DNA of 64,000 bases from an uncultured Saprospiraceae bacterium (GCA_938001865.1 CALLAW010000033.1:22637-86636); one strand, 5' to 3'; counted from the stretch's first letter, positions 18,710 to 28,702 are shown. Notes: a model not told the origin generated them from the sequence alone. Program-made: numbers and translations.

Positions 18710-20172
18710 TGTCTATCAACTTCCCAATCATCATCAAGGTTATCGGTGCCATTTCGTTTTGTATAGGGGCATTGATGCTGATTCCTCTTGTGGTTGCATT
18801 CACCTATGACATCAACTCATGTAGAGGACTATTCTACGCATCACTTATTGGTATCATTATAGGAGCATTGCTCTTTGCCAGTACTCGTACTGCCAGTCCC
18901 AAACTCGGTAAGAGAGAAGGTTACCTCATCGTATCGATTGGGTGGCTTACGGCAGGTATCATTAGTGCTCTTCCCTACCTACTCACAGACTTGGGCATTA
19001 CACTCTACGATAGCGTCTTCGAGAGTATCTCTGGGATGACTACTACAGGTGCTACGATATTCACCGATATCGAAGCCCTACCATCTGGGATCATGCTCTG
19101 GCGGAGTATGACTCAGTGGATTGGGGGGATGGGGATCATAGTGTTGACTGTAGCGATCTTTCCACTCCTAGGGATTGGAGGTGTCGAGCTCTTCGTCGCT
19201 GAGTCTCCAGGACCGACATCCAATAAGATACACCCAAGAATCAAGGAAACAGCCAAGCGACTTTGGCTGCTCTACCTAGGCATCTCACTCCTGATTATCA
19301 TTACACTAAGGCTCTTGGGTATGACGACATTTGATGCGATCAATCATGGGTTGACAACTGTCGCTACTGGAGGCTTCTCTACTAAGAATGCAAGTATGGC
19401 AGCCTTTGGTCCAGCGATTCAATATTGTGTACTATTCTTCATGTTTGTGGCAGGGATCAACTACTCTCTGATCTATGCTGGCATCCAAGGAAAATTATCT
19501 AAGGTATGGCAAAGTGATGAATTCAAAGCGTATCTAGGTCTGGTATCCCTGTCTATCTTAATCGTTACCTCTGTCAAACTCTACCATACCGACATCGGCA
19601 TAGAGAAGGCATTTAGAGATGGTGCATTCCATGTGGTATCTCTCATCACTACTACCGGATATGTCTCAGCAGACTATACACTTTGGCATCCGTCGCTGAC
19701 AGTATTCTGCTTCGTGCTGCTCTTCGCAGGGGCTTGTGCAGGCTCTACTGCGGGCGGTATTAAGATAGTAAGGCATATGGTATTTGCCAAAAATTCAATC
19801 TTAGAATTCAAACGAATCCTTCATCCCAATGGACTGATTAGATTGAGGATTGACAATCAACTCGTAGCGCCGAGGATACTTACACACGTCTTAGTCTTCC
19901 TCTTGCTCTACCTTGCGATCTTTGCAATTGGTACAGTGATCATGACATTCATGATCCCCAATGTACACCAACCATTGTTGACATCAGCAGGCGCAGTGGC
20001 GACCTCGCTGGGAAATGTCGGACCAGCTATCGGAGGTTTAGGACCACAGGACAACTTTGCTCACTTACCCGCTGTAGCTAAAGTCTTTTTGAGCTTCATC
20101 ATGCTACTCGGAAGACTGGAGTTATTCTCAATCCTCATCCTATTTTCTCCTTACTTCTGGAAGAGTAATTAA
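18709..20172 (+). CDS. trkH: Trk potassium uptake transporter TrkH
   Basis: The 487-residue integral membrane protein belongs to the TrkH/KtrB family. It has the four pore-loop repeats: SGMTTTGATIF (about 108-118), TVATGGFST (about 216), SLITTTGYVSADY (about 310), and the last loop around TSLGNVGPAIGG (about 430). It shows the family's repeated two-helix-and-pore pattern and the motif WIGGMGIIV. It moves potassium across the inner membrane, gated by TrkA encoded just upstream with a one-base overlap. Confidence 0.95.
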   Translation: MSINFPIIIKVIGAISFCIGALMLIPLVVAFTYDINSCRGLFYASLIGIIIGALLFASTRTASPKLGKREGYLIVSIGWLTAGIISALPYLLTDLGITLYDSVFESISGMTTTGATIFTDIEALPSGIMLWRSMTQWIGGMGIIVLTVAIFPLLGIGGVELFVAESPGPTSNKIHPRIKETAKRLWLLYLGISLLIIITLRLLGMTTFDAINHGLTTVATGGFSTKNASMAAFGPAIQYCVLFFMFVAGINYSLIYAGIQGKLSKVWQSDEFKAYLGLVSLSILIVTSVKLYHTDIGIEKAFRDGAFHVVSLITTTGYVSADYTLWHPSLTVFCFVLLFAGACAGSTAGGIKIVRHMVFAKNSILEFKRILHPNGLIRLRIDNQLVAPRILTHVLVFLLLYLAIFAIGTVIMTFMIPNVHQPLLTSAGAVATSLGNVGPAIGGLGPQDNFAHLPAVAKVFLSFIMLLGRLELFSILILFSPYFWKSN

Positions 20173-20250
20173 GGTTGAGGTTGTAGCGATGGTCTATTAA
20201 TATTTCTATGATCAATAATCGACCTAAAGAGAGAAAGACTCCAATGTGCT

Positions 20251-22428
20251 CTACAACTTCTCTAACACAAACTCGGTCATCTTGGTATACAGATGTAGTC
20301 TCGCATTATCACCATAGATCCCATGATTACGATTCGTATAGAAGTATGTATCGAATTGTTTATTAGCTCCAATCAAAGCGTTGGCCATCTCTGCAGTATT
20401 CTGAAAGTGGACATTATCGTCTGCCATCCCATGTATGAGTAGGTAGTTTCCTTTGAGTCGATCAACAAAGTGAATCGGGCTATTATCATCAAATCCATCT
20501 TTGTTTTCGCTATAAGTACGCATATATCTTTCGGTATAGATGCTATCGTACCACTTCCAGTTAGTCACTGGGGCTACTGCTATTGCTGCTTTGAAGACAT
20601 CATTTCCTTTGAGCAGACACAGACTACTCATATAACCTCCGTACGACCATCCAAATATCCCAATACGACTAGCATCAGTATACTTAAGCCCTCCTAAGTA
20701 GCGAGCAGCATCGATTTGATCCTCAGTCTCATACTTCCCGAGTTGCATATAAGTCATCTTCTTGAACTCTTCTCCTCTGCCACCAGTACCTCTATTATCA
20801 ACAACAGCAATCAGATATCCAAGACTCGCTAAGTGTTGGAACCACCAATAGTTTTGACCCTTCCAAGCATCAGTCACTTGCTGACTACCAGGCCCTCCGT
20901 ATAGAAACATGAAGACAGGATACTCATTGCTCTCATCAAAGTTTTTTGGCTTGATCATATAGCCATTGAGCTCGACTCCAGTCGACTGGGTAAATGTAAA
21001 AAACTCCGCTGGCTGAGTACCTACACTCGATTGAATCTTGGACATCTCGGCATTGTCTTCTATGACTCTCACCACTTCGCCCTGACGGTCATGGACAGTA
21101 TATGTTGGCGCTGTATTGATGGTACTCAGTGTGTTGACAAAGTAATCGTAGGTACTACTGAACTGTGCTGAGTTAGTCCCCTTCATTGGCGTCAGACAAG
21201 TTTTCTGACCACTTTCGATATTGACTCTATAGACCTTTTTCTCCAAGGCAGTATCCCCTATAGACCTGTAATAGATATCACCATTAGAGACATCCATACC
21301 TTGGTAGGCTACCACGTCAGTATTGCCAGTCGTGAGAGCTTTCACCTCATTACCTTTCATATCATAGAGATAGATATGATTATATCCACTCTTCTCACTC
21401 GTCCAGATGAAGCCTTCCCCATCCTTGGTAAATGTCAAGTCATCTGTAATATCTATGAAATACTTATTCGTCTCGTTCAAGAGTGCTTTGACCTTACCTT
21501 TCTTACGGTTAGCAAGGTAGAGAGTGAGGTCATTTTGATGTCGATTGAGATGGAAGACACAGAGCTCATCTGGGTCCTCTGTCCACTTGAGCCTAGGGAT
21601 ATACATCTCAGGATCTTCAGCAAGGTCAACCTTGACAGTTTGCTTCTTAGCAAGGTTGTAGATATGTGCAGATACTGTGGCATTCTGCTCACCTACCTTC
21701 GGATATTTGAATGTCTGATAGACTGGATACATCTTATCATAGTGGAGTGTCATGGTAAATTCCTTGACGGCAGTCTCATCAAACTTCATGTAAGCGAGAC
21801 TTGTACCATCTGTGTTCCAAAAGAATGCCTTTGCGAAAGCAAACTCCTCTTCATAGACCCAGTCTGCAGCTCCATTGATGATTGCATTGGATTTTCCATC
21901 AAAGGTGATTTGAGTAATGGTATTTGATTTGAGATCTTTGATATAGACATTATTCTGAAAGACGAATGCTACTTGCTCTGCAGTAGGACTCAGGGTCGCA
22001 TACTGGATCTGCCCCTTATCGTAGACTTGTGTGAGCTGCTTTGACTCGAGGTCAAATAAATAATAATCAGCGAAATAACTACGGCGATAAAGTGACTTGA
22101 CATTATCGGTAATGAAGAGCTTAGATTCATTGTCTACAAGCTCATACGAGCCAAACTGACCATCAAATCCAGCAACATCCTTATACTTAGACGAATCCCA
22201 AATGACATCAACCATACTCCCTGTTGTCAAGTCATACTTGACTATCTGATCGTCTTCTTTGCGGCTATAATGTTTGCCATCAGCCATAAATGTAAAGCCA
22301 GGCACACGATTGTATGCATAGCTATAGTCCTTCCAGAGACCCTCTAGGGAAATGGAATCTTGGCTAGAGAGGCTAAATGTTAACAATACTGTTATCGATA
22401 TCAGTAAAGAGAGCTTAGGAAATTTCAT
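20251..22428 (-). CDS. Dipeptidyl peptidase IV (S9B prolyl peptidase)
   Basis: The 725-residue protein has an N-terminal signal (LLISITVLLTFSLSSQ), an eight-bladed beta-propeller with the double-glutamate motif DWVYEEEFAFA that holds the substrate amino terminus, and a C-terminal alpha/beta hydrolase. The triad is Ser595 (GWSYGGY), Asp670 (GMADDNVHF) and His702 (NRNHG). Family knowledge: it removes X-Pro or X-Ala dipeptides from peptide N-termini and is periplasmic or surface-exposed in Bacteroidota. It is monocistronic and convergent with trkH. Length fits DPP4 rather than prolyl oligopeptidase. Confidence 0.94.
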   Translation of the reverse strand: MKFPKLSLLISITVLLTFSLSSQDSISLEGLWKDYSYAYNRVPGFTFMADGKHYSRKEDDQIVKYDLTTGSMVDVIWDSSKYKDVAGFDGQFGSYELVDNESKLFITDNVKSLYRRSYFADYYLFDLESKQLTQVYDKGQIQYATLSPTAEQVAFVFQNNVYIKDLKSNTITQITFDGKSNAIINGAADWVYEEEFAFAKAFFWNTDGTSLAYMKFDETAVKEFTMTLHYDKMYPVYQTFKYPKVGEQNATVSAHIYNLAKKQTVKVDLAEDPEMYIPRLKWTEDPDELCVFHLNRHQNDLTLYLANRKKGKVKALLNETNKYFIDITDDLTFTKDGEGFIWTSEKSGYNHIYLYDMKGNEVKALTTGNTDVVAYQGMDVSNGDIYYRSIGDTALEKKVYRVNIESGQKTCLTPMKGTNSAQFSSTYDYFVNTLSTINTAPTYTVHDRQGEVVRVIEDNAEMSKIQSSVGTQPAEFFTFTQSTGVELNGYMIKPKNFDESNEYPVFMFLYGGPGSQQVTDAWKGQNYWWFQHLASLGYLIAVVDNRGTGGRGEEFKKMTYMQLGKYETEDQIDAARYLGGLKYTDASRIGIFGWSYGGYMSSLCLLKGNDVFKAAIAVAPVTNWKWYDSIYTERYMRTYSENKDGFDDNSPIHFVDRLKGNYLLIHGMADDNVHFQNTAEMANALIGANKQFDTYFYTNRNHGIYGDNARLHLYTKMTEFVLEKL

Positions 22429-22655
22429 GGATACTTAATTATTAAAAAATGATTACTGCTGCTGCTAAATTAGTCAAAATATGTGTACCAATATCCTCAA
22501 CAGAATCAATAGCACTCATAGACCTTTTTCAAAATTACAAATCTTGAACACAACAAGACAATTTTACATCAAATCACAATGATCAGCATTTTCTGCCTTG
22601 ACAAAAAAAACATTGGTAAAGATTACTTTCAATTTAAAGAGTCTAAAGACATCCC

Positions 22656-22663
22656 TATCTTTG
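22656..22663 (+). promoter_or_regulatory. -7 box for the CPBP protease gene
   Basis: TATCTTTG matches TAnnTTTG. It lies 40 nt before the ATG at 22703 and inside the longer open frame from 22598. This argues that translation begins at the internal ATG. Confidence 0.5.
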
Positions 22664-22702
22664 GGTGATAGTTCTGAGCTATCATACCAAAATAAGACTT
22701 CA

Positions 22703-23308
22703 ATGGAAAACCCAATCGAACACAAGCAGACTCTAGATCAACCACAGCATCTACCACTTATCGACTACCTCAAAGTCTTTGGAGCATACTGTTTGAGACC
22801 GACACATCGAGATCCAGAGATCAATGCACCTCTCTACTCTAATCAGAATCTTATTGGAGGCTTTTTTGTGCTTTTTTTGATGTATATGTTATTGATGGCG
22901 GGGATGTCTTCTCTCTTAGGACTTGATGACATCCCACATGCGATGACCGAGATGGAGCTGGAGCTTACGCCATTGATGTTATTCTTCGTTGCAGTCATCC
23001 TTGCACCGATTATAGAAGAAGCACTCTTCAGATATCCTCTCAAGTGGTTTACTCGCTACTTTGCCATAGCATTCTATCTCTTCACACTAGGATTTGCGGC
23101 ACTGCATATCTTCAACTTCACCCTTGGTGCTGAGGACTATTGGAAGATGCCATTTTTGGTGATACCACAATTAATCCTTGGTTTCTACCTAGGGTTTGTG
23201 AGGATGCAATTTAGCTGGCCTCATAGTGTCATGATTCATGCATTGAACAATCTCATCCCAACTTGCATGCTCCTCATCGCTCAAGCAATGGGGATAGAGA
23301 TGATGTAA
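22703..23308 (+). CDS. CPBP family intramembrane glutamic protease
   Basis: I start at the ATG giving MENPIEHKQT. The longer frame begins 35 codons earlier but overlaps the likely promoter. The protein is about 201 residues with at least four or five membrane segments. It has the CPBP/Rce1-like motifs PIIEEALFRY (EExxxR) and SVMIHALNNLIP (HxxxN). Members are membrane proteases linked to bacteriocin immunity or prenyl-protein-like processing, but no specific role can be read here. It is convergent with the next gene. Confidence 0.85.
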   Translation: MENPIEHKQTLDQPQHLPLIDYLKVFGAYCLRPTHRDPEINAPLYSNQNLIGGFFVLFLMYMLLMAGMSSLLGLDDIPHAMTEMELELTPLMLFFVAVILAPIIEEALFRYPLKWFTRYFAIAFYLFTLGFAALHIFNFTLGAEDYWKMPFLVIPQLILGFYLGFVRMQFSWPHSVMIHALNNLIPTCMLLIAQAMGIEMM

Positions 23309-23325
23309 CTCTAGAGCCACCGCGA

Positions 23326-23859
23326 CTATTCAGATCGTGATTTTTTGAAGAGCTGACCTTCGAATGCATAGACACCAACTAGAGCAGCTGTACTCCACCC
23401 ACTTGTCAGGGATAGACTCGACTCTGACACAGATAGACTAGGCAATATCTCTATCCCGATGATAAAATCATCATTAACAGTGTAGTTCAATCCTACGATA
23501 TAACTCAAAGTCACCCGAATGAAAGAAATATCCCCTCCAGTCGAACTATCAACTATCGAGGTAAAAACCCCGAACTCTGGACCAGTCACCATCTTTAATT
23601 TTGGGTTGATACTCCTTCGTTTTTCAAGTCCTAGAGAGAGGCCAAACTGCACAGATTCTGAAAAATCATTTAAATTTATTCCTGAGGTAAAATTCCTTAT
23701 CCTCCAATACTTATTTTCATTTCTATGTTTCTTATAGATGAAGGAGAAGTCTCTCAGACTATTCAACCTCAGACCTACCTCGTGACTGGGAGATGATTGA
23801 CCACTTAGATCCAAAGTAAACATAAATACTAATGCGAGTAATGTAATTAGATATTTCAT
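23326..23859 (-). CDS. Hypothetical exported protein, probable small outer-membrane barrel
   Basis: A 177-residue protein with a clear signal peptide (MKYLITLLALVFMFTLDLSGQ). It then shows alternating hydrophobic/polar strands and repeated aromatic ends, as in small beta-barrels such as the PorT-like or OmpW-like classes. I recognise no family. It has its own candidate -7 box upstream and no operon partner. Function unknown. Confidence 0.7.
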   Translation of the reverse strand: MKYLITLLALVFMFTLDLSGQSSPSHEVGLRLNSLRDFSFIYKKHRNENKYWRIRNFTSGINLNDFSESVQFGLSLGLEKRRSINPKLKMVTGPEFGVFTSIVDSSTGGDISFIRVTLSYIVGLNYTVNDDFIIGIEILPSLSVSESSLSLTSGWSTAALVGVYAFEGQLFKKSRSE

Positions 23860-23931
23860 AAGATGTGTTATTTTACACTCAATATAGCTTATTCTCTATT
23901 GCATGACATCATAATGGAAGCAATTCATTCC

Positions 23932-23939
23932 CAAAAATA
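23932..23939 (-). promoter_or_regulatory. Candidate -7 box in the divergent region before tspO
   Basis: On the minus strand this reads TATTTTTG, matching TAnnTTTG. It lies 73 nt upstream of the hypothetical exported protein's ATG. The same 100-nt gap must also hold the tspO promoter, for which I see no clear match. Confidence 0.35.
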
Positions 23940-23959
23940 TTACTAAACTTCAAAACCTC

Positions 23960-24433
23960 ATGTTAGATAAAATCTGGAAAAAAATGCTCCTTGGGGCAAT
24001 TATATGCTTTGCATTGGGCACTGCATCTGGACTCAGTACTGTCAGTGAAATAGGCTCATGGTATCAAACTCTAAACAAACCTTCATGGAATCCTCCATCT
24101 TGGATATTCGGACCAATGTGGACTACATTGTACATCATGATTGGATGTGCCATAGGGAGGATCTGGCATCTCTTACCATCAACGAGTCGCAAGTCAGCTA
24201 TTGGTCTATTCATAGCACAGTTTGTCCTCAATCTTGCTTGGTCACCAGTGTTCTTCGGACTACATCAGATAGGTCTAGCACTAGTGATCATTATCGTGCT
24301 CGTAATCGGGATCATCCTTACGATTAAGGCATTCAATCAGTTAGATAAGACTGCAGCACTGCTCATGATCCCTTATTTGATCTGGGTGAGCTTTGCTACA
24401 TTTCTCAACTATACTATCTACACATTAAACTAA
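23960..24433 (+). CDS. TspO/MBR family tryptophan-rich sensory protein
   Basis: The 157-residue protein has five predicted membrane segments and the TspO hallmark region WYQTLNKPSWNPPSWIFGPMWTxLY (about 34-58), rich in Trp and Pro. Bacterial TspO binds porphyrins and tetrapyrroles and is tied to oxidative and light stress. It sits 27 nt upstream of msrB, so both may belong to one stress-response transcript. Length is typical for the family. Confidence 0.93.
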   Translation: MLDKIWKKMLLGAIICFALGTASGLSTVSEIGSWYQTLNKPSWNPPSWIFGPMWTTLYIMIGCAIGRIWHLLPSTSRKSAIGLFIAQFVLNLAWSPVFFGLHQIGLALVIIIVLVIGIILTIKAFNQLDKTAALLMIPYLIWVSFATFLNYTIYTLN

Positions 24434-24460
24434 GTCTCCGACTTATCGGTTATACTACGC

Positions 24461-24838
24461 ATGAGTGATAACAATTATAATAAACTTACGCCAGAGGAGG
24501 CACATGTCATCCTCAACAAAGGAACAGAACGACCATTTACCGGCGAGTATGATAAGCATACAGAATCTGGTATGTATGTGTGTAGACAGTGTGAAACCCC
24601 TCTCTACACTTCAACTGACAAGTTTGATAGTGGATGCGGTTGGCCAGCATTTGATGATGAGATAGCTGGTGCAGTCAAGCGAGTGACTGATGCCGATGGT
24701 CGGAGGACCGAGATCGTGTGCAATACTTGTGATGGACACCTTGGACATGTCTTCATAGGTGAGCGGTTGACTACTAAGAATACAAGACACTGTGTCAATT
24801 CGATCTCACTTAAGTTTGTGAAATCATCAGAGATATAA
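24461..24838 (+). CDS. msrB: Peptide-methionine (R)-S-oxide reductase MsrB
   Basis: The 125-residue protein has the two zinc CxxC pairs (CRQC about 32-35, CNTC about 82-85), the [11 protein letters not shown] block, GHLGHVF, and the catalytic cysteine in RHCVNSISL near residue 110. It reduces methionine R-sulfoxide in proteins, using thioredoxin. It lacks a signal peptide, so it acts in the cytosol. No msrA is nearby. It is probably co-transcribed with tspO. Confidence 0.96.
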   Translation: MSDNNYNKLTPEEAHVILNKGTERPFTGEYDKHTESGMYVCRQCETPLYTSTDKFDSGCGWPAFDDEIAGAVKRVTDADGRRTEIVCNTCDGHLGHVFIGERLTTKNTRHCVNSISLKFVKSSEI

Positions 24839-24954
24839 GTACTCCTATCCTTTGGAGTAAAAGTATCTCCCTCTCAATGTAAATACTCTCAACATGTCGC
24901 AAAGGTCATAGTGAAATAAGTGAAGGCATCACTAAATCACTAAAACACTAAATC

Positions 24955-26136
24955 TTAGCTCAATGCTAACCATGCCATCAAACCAACGCTAGTCAATAAG
25001 CAGTCCTCATCGACATTAAAGGTCGGTGTATGTACAGATGATCCATAATCATTGGATGCATTATTAGTGCCTACACGATAGAAACATGATGGTACTTCAT
25101 GACTATAGTAGGCAAAGTCTTCCGATGTTGTCCTTATTGGGAGATCAACCACGGAGTCGATCCCTAAGTATCTGATCGCTGACTGTCGACAATGCTCGGT
25201 AAGTGTGGGATCATTGTATAGAGATGGATAGCCAACTCTGATCTCTAGATTAGCGACTGCTCCATGCGCTTGTGCAATCTGCTCTACCCGCTGTCTGATA
25301 AGTCGATGTGCCTCAGACCGCCATCCCTCATCGAATGTTCTGAATGTCCCCTGAAGTGAGATCTTACTCGGGATGATATTAGTAGCTCCACCATCAGAAT
25401 TGATCTTACCAAATGTCAAGACTGTTGGCAACGATGGGTTGGCTGATCGACTGACGACAGTCTGTAGACTCGTAATGATCTCAGCAACGATCGGTAGAGG
25501 ATCGATACAGAGATGGGGCATAGCACCATGCCCTCCTTTGCCGATGACATCAAGATAGATTTCATCAGCAGACGCCATATAGATCCCCGTTTTGAATCCC
25601 ACTTGACCTGCCATAAGCGGTGGATGGACATGATTACCAATCATCTTGGCAGTTGCCTTCGTACTCTCAAAGAGTCCATCTTTAATCAATAATGATGCAC
25701 CTCCTGGGAGTTTTTCTTCTCCAGGCTGGAATACGCAGTGTACATGATACTTAAGGTCAGCCTCTTTTGCCTTGAGTACTGCCATGGCTCCGAGCAATGT
25801 GGCAGTGTGGACATCATGTCCACAAGCATGCATCACACCAGTATGAGATGATGCATAATCCACAGTACTAGCCTCCTGGATAGGCAGGGCATCGATATCT
25901 GCTCTCAGGTATAGAGGTGGCTTACTTGGATTCCCGATCGTAGCGATGATGCCTGTGTCTACAGATCGTCTGACTTCTTTGATATCGAGTGACTTGATCT
26001 GAGATTCGATGTAACTTGCAGTCTCAGTCTCTTGGAATGAAAGTTCTGGATACTTATGAAGATGACGTCTGATCTTGACGACATTAGGATGTCTGCTCTC
26101 TACGAGTTTTTTGACATCTGTGCTGAGCTTATCCAT
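24955..26136 (-). CDS. M20 family amidohydrolase (hippurate/IAA-amino acid hydrolase type)
   Basis: The 393-residue cytosolic metallopeptidase has the M20D motifs: HACGHDVHTATLLG (about 102-115, metal ligands), GEEKLPGGA (about 138, catalytic glutamate), GNHVHP and, near the C terminus, TTSEDFAYYS. A dimerisation domain lies at about 185-295. Members release amino acids from N-acyl or N-carbamoyl derivatives, or diaminopimelate intermediates; the substrate here is unknown. Its first 8 nt overlap the 3' end of the glycosyltransferase gene, so it is the third gene of the recR operon. Confidence 0.9.
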   Translation of the reverse strand: MDKLSTDVKKLVESRHPNVVKIRRHLHKYPELSFQETETASYIESQIKSLDIKEVRRSVDTGIIATIGNPSKPPLYLRADIDALPIQEASTVDYASSHTGVMHACGHDVHTATLLGAMAVLKAKEADLKYHVHCVFQPGEEKLPGGASLLIKDGLFESTKATAKMIGNHVHPPLMAGQVGFKTGIYMASADEIYLDVIGKGGHGAMPHLCIDPLPIVAEIITSLQTVVSRSANPSLPTVLTFGKINSDGGATNIIPSKISLQGTFRTFDEGWRSEAHRLIRQRVEQIAQAHGAVANLEIRVGYPSLYNDPTLTEHCRQSAIRYLGIDSVVDLPIRTTSEDFAYYSHEVPSCFYRVGTNNASNDYGSSVHTPTFNVDEDCLLTSVGLMAWLALS

Positions 26137-28075
26137 AGATTATAAGGTTTATCCACATGGTTATGTCTTGCCACACACTGTAGTTTTTGGCATAATTTAG
26201 GTGGAGGATATTTAATTGTTGGATTGGTTGATATTGGTCTTTCACATCGAAGACACTCTGTCTGATTACGGGCAATTCTTCTGTAGTTGGGTAGCCCCAC
26301 CATGTCAGCCTACCTCCCAATACTTGTGGGAGGTGAGTCAACAATTGCCTCGTACGCTTAGACCGCAAGATGAGATATGGTGAGCAGACAATATTGATGA
26401 TGCAGATAAGGATATCAATGAGCCTTTTCAATCTCTTATTAGCACCAGTATTGATATTGAAAGCCAATTCCTCCGTGTACCATTTACCTAGAGTGTACTG
26501 ACTATCAGACCCGAGTACCGCTTGATTAGAGTGATTAGCGATCCGATATCTGATATTAGCTCCGAGTCGCGACATACTGCTGAATACCGCTGACATAGAA
26601 AGGTCACGACTACAATAAATAATCTCATTGACTTCCATGATATTGCAGACATCTTGGATGTGGTTAAGATCGGTCAGATAGTAAGACTTATCATACTCTG
26701 GCTTACCATTATTGATGTGAGATGATGGAGCTATCCTCGCTACGATACATTGACTCAGTTGACTGCCTAGTAATCCTTCGATGATTGAGATTGATGCTTT
26801 GTTACCGACTACAGCTAACCTCCTCTTGCGATTGTGCTCGTAGGCAAATGTAAATCCATGGATACGATTACGTATGAGGCGTGACAGAAATGCCACCATG
26901 CCAGGAAGGAGAGATGACAATACAACAAGTACTCTTGAAAAACGACACTGCTCAGGAAGTAAAGAATAAAAGACTAATACTCCTCCCCCATAGAGCAATA
27001 CTGCGGGGACATACCTTCTCCGTCTTGCATCATCATCATAGTGCCCAATCACAAAGAGTAAGAGCATCAACCCTACTACTATCCCTACAATCCAATAGAG
27101 ATATGGACTTTGGTCAAAGTAATCAGATCCACCATGCCAAGTATGAGCCCAAAGTGGTACTAGAGAGAGGAGGATCGCCAAACTGACTGCGACATCTATC
27201 AGCCATGCTGCTACCTTCCCTCCGATATGCTTGAGATAGCTCAGTGCACCCACTGTCACGACAGCGATCTTAAGGGTAGCTAGCGTCACTTGCGAACTCC
27301 GATCTGTAAAGTGCTTACTCAAGAAGATCTGCATAGCACCATAGAAGGCAGTATTGTACTTCCGAGAGCTCTTCTTCGTACTCTCACCTTTGTAGTGGAT
27401 GATACTCGTAGTAGGTAAGTAAGTGATCTCATATCCGGCCTTCTGTATCTGGTAGCTGAGATCTATATCCTCTCCATACATCCAATAGTCTTCGTCGAGA
27501 CCTCCTACCTGATTCACTACATCCCTTCGCATATACATGAATGCTCCACACAACACATCGACATTGCCAATAGCATCATGATCTATATGACCTGCATAGT
27601 AAGCATTGAATCTCCTCGACCTAGGGAAGAACTTGTACAGCCCTGTAATCTTGCAGAATGCAGCCATAGCTGTCGGAAAACCCCTCTTACTCTCTGGGAG
27701 ATAGCTGCCTGATCCATCAAGCATCTTGACTCCGATAGCACCCACATGAGTATTCTGCTCTGCATACTGGTAGCAATGCATCAGAGTATCTTCTTGGATG
27801 ATCGTATCTGGATTGAGGAGGAGTACATACTTACCTTTGGCTAGAGCTATCCCTTGATTGTTGGCTTTGGAGAAACCTACGTTATCAGTATTCTCTATGC
27901 AAGTCACGGAGGGAAACTCCTCCTTGAGCATCTGGACAGATCCATCTACACTTGTATTATCTACTACTATAGTCTCTACTGAGAGGTCATGTGTAGCTGC
28001 CACCACAGACTCGATACACTGCCTGAGGAAGTGCTTCACATTATAGTTTACAATAATGACAGAGATGTCAGTCAT
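26129..28075 (-). CDS. GT2 glycosyltransferase with membrane, Rossmann and sugar-transferase-like C-terminal parts
   Basis: The protein has 648 residues. Residues 1-260 are a GT-A glycosyltransferase (VIIVNYN, DNTSVDGS, NPDT at about 87-90, and GGLDEDYWMYGEDIDL), similar to rhamnosyltransferases. Residues 265-405 hold four or five membrane helices. Residues 418-540 look like a nucleotide-binding Rossmann domain (RRLAVVGNKAS). Residues 545-648 recall the end of polyprenyl-phosphate sugar phosphotransferases (KRLIDILICI; WWGYPTTEE; NYSVWQDITMW), but the usual catalytic Asp-Glu motif is not visible. It is probably involved in cell-envelope polysaccharide assembly. It lies 9 nt after recR and overlaps the M20 gene by 8 nt. 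Confidence 0.85.
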   Translation of the reverse strand: MTDISVIIVNYNVKHFLRQCIESVVAATHDLSVETIVVDNTSVDGSVQMLKEEFPSVTCIENTDNVGFSKANNQGIALAKGKYVLLLNPDTIIQEDTLMHCYQYAEQNTHVGAIGVKMLDGSGSYLPESKRGFPTAMAAFCKITGLYKFFPRSRRFNAYYAGHIDHDAIGNVDVLCGAFMYMRRDVVNQVGGLDEDYWMYGEDIDLSYQIQKAGYEITYLPTTSIIHYKGESTKKSSRKYNTAFYGAMQIFLSKHFTDRSSQVTLATLKIAVVTVGALSYLKHIGGKVAAWLIDVAVSLAILLSLVPLWAHTWHGGSDYFDQSPYLYWIVGIVVGLMLLLFVIGHYDDDARRRRYVPAVLLYGGGVLVFYSLLPEQCRFSRVLVVLSSLLPGMVAFLSRLIRNRIHGFTFAYEHNRKRRLAVVGNKASISIIEGLLGSQLSQCIVARIAPSSHINNGKPEYDKSYYLTDLNHIQDVCNIMEVNEIIYCSRDLSMSAVFSSMSRLGANIRYRIANHSNQAVLGSDSQYTLGKWYTEELAFNINTGANKRLKRLIDILICIINIVCSPYLILRSKRTRQLLTHLPQVLGGRLTWWGYPTTEELPVIRQSVFDVKDQYQPIQQLNILHLNYAKNYSVWQDITMWINLIIYG

Positions 28076-28084
28076 GCCGCCAAA

Positions 28085-28702
28085 TTACGACAATTGTTTT
28101 TGTTGGTAAGGGAGTCTTGCTTTAATCGATCTCCCAAGTGTAAATTCATCCGCATACTCCAGGTCTCCACCAAACGAAACGCCTCGTGCTATCGTAGAGA
28201 TTGTTACATCTTTTGCCTCGAGCAATCTACTGATGTAGAAGATTGTCGTCTCCCCATCGATCGTAGGACTCAGGGCCATCACCAACTCTCGAGTCTGTAA
28301 GGTATCTAATCGTGTGACGAGAGAGTCTATCTCTAAGTGTTCGGGGCCGATACCCTCTAGAGGAGAGATGATGCCGCCGAGGACGTGGTAGAGACCTCGA
28401 TAGCTGCCAGTGTCTTCGATCGCTATGAGATCTCTTATAGACTCTACGACACAGAGAGTATGTTGATCTCTGGCTGGATTGCTACAGATACTACAGATAG
28501 CTGTATCGGAGAACCCATGACACTCACTACAGAGCTTCAGATCATTGATCATCCTAGTCATGGATGAGATCAACTTTTCTTTCTTGTCAAACGAGTCTGA
28601 GGCTAGGTGGATAGCTAACCGCATCGCAGACTTCTTACCAATGGATGGCAATGCACTCAGTGCTTCTACTACTTCTTCTATAATCTTGGAGGAATATCCC
28701 AT
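28085..28702 (-). CDS. recR: Recombination protein RecR
   Basis: I start at the ATG giving MGYSSKIIEEVVEALS, the usual RecR N terminus; a TTG four codons upstream is less likely. The protein is about 205 residues. It has a helix-hairpin-helix (ALPSIGKKSAMRLA), a four-cysteine zinc finger (CSECHGFSDTAICSIC), and a Toprim domain (CVVESIRDLIAIE; YHVLGGIISPLEGIGP). RecR works with RecO/RecF to load RecA on gapped DNA. It heads a three-gene operon with the glycosyltransferase and the M20 hydrolase. Confidence 0.96.
   Translation of the reverse strand: MGYSSKIIEEVVEALSALPSIGKKSAMRLAIHLASDSFDKKEKLISSMTRMINDLKLCSECHGFSDTAICSICSNPARDQHTLCVVESIRDLIAIEDTGSYRGLYHVLGGIISPLEGIGPEHLEIDSLVTRLDTLQTRELVMALSPTIDGETTIFYISRLLEAKDVTISTIARGVSFGGDLEYADEFTLGRSIKARLPYQQKQLS

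Noticed and set aside
21301..21927. 208-codon plus-strand frame inside the DPP4 gene
   Set aside because: Antisense shadow of a strongly supported S9B peptidase; no recognisable domain.
24838..24954. ACTCC/GGAGT hairpin after msrB as a terminator
   Set aside because: Stem is only 5 bp and no T-run follows.
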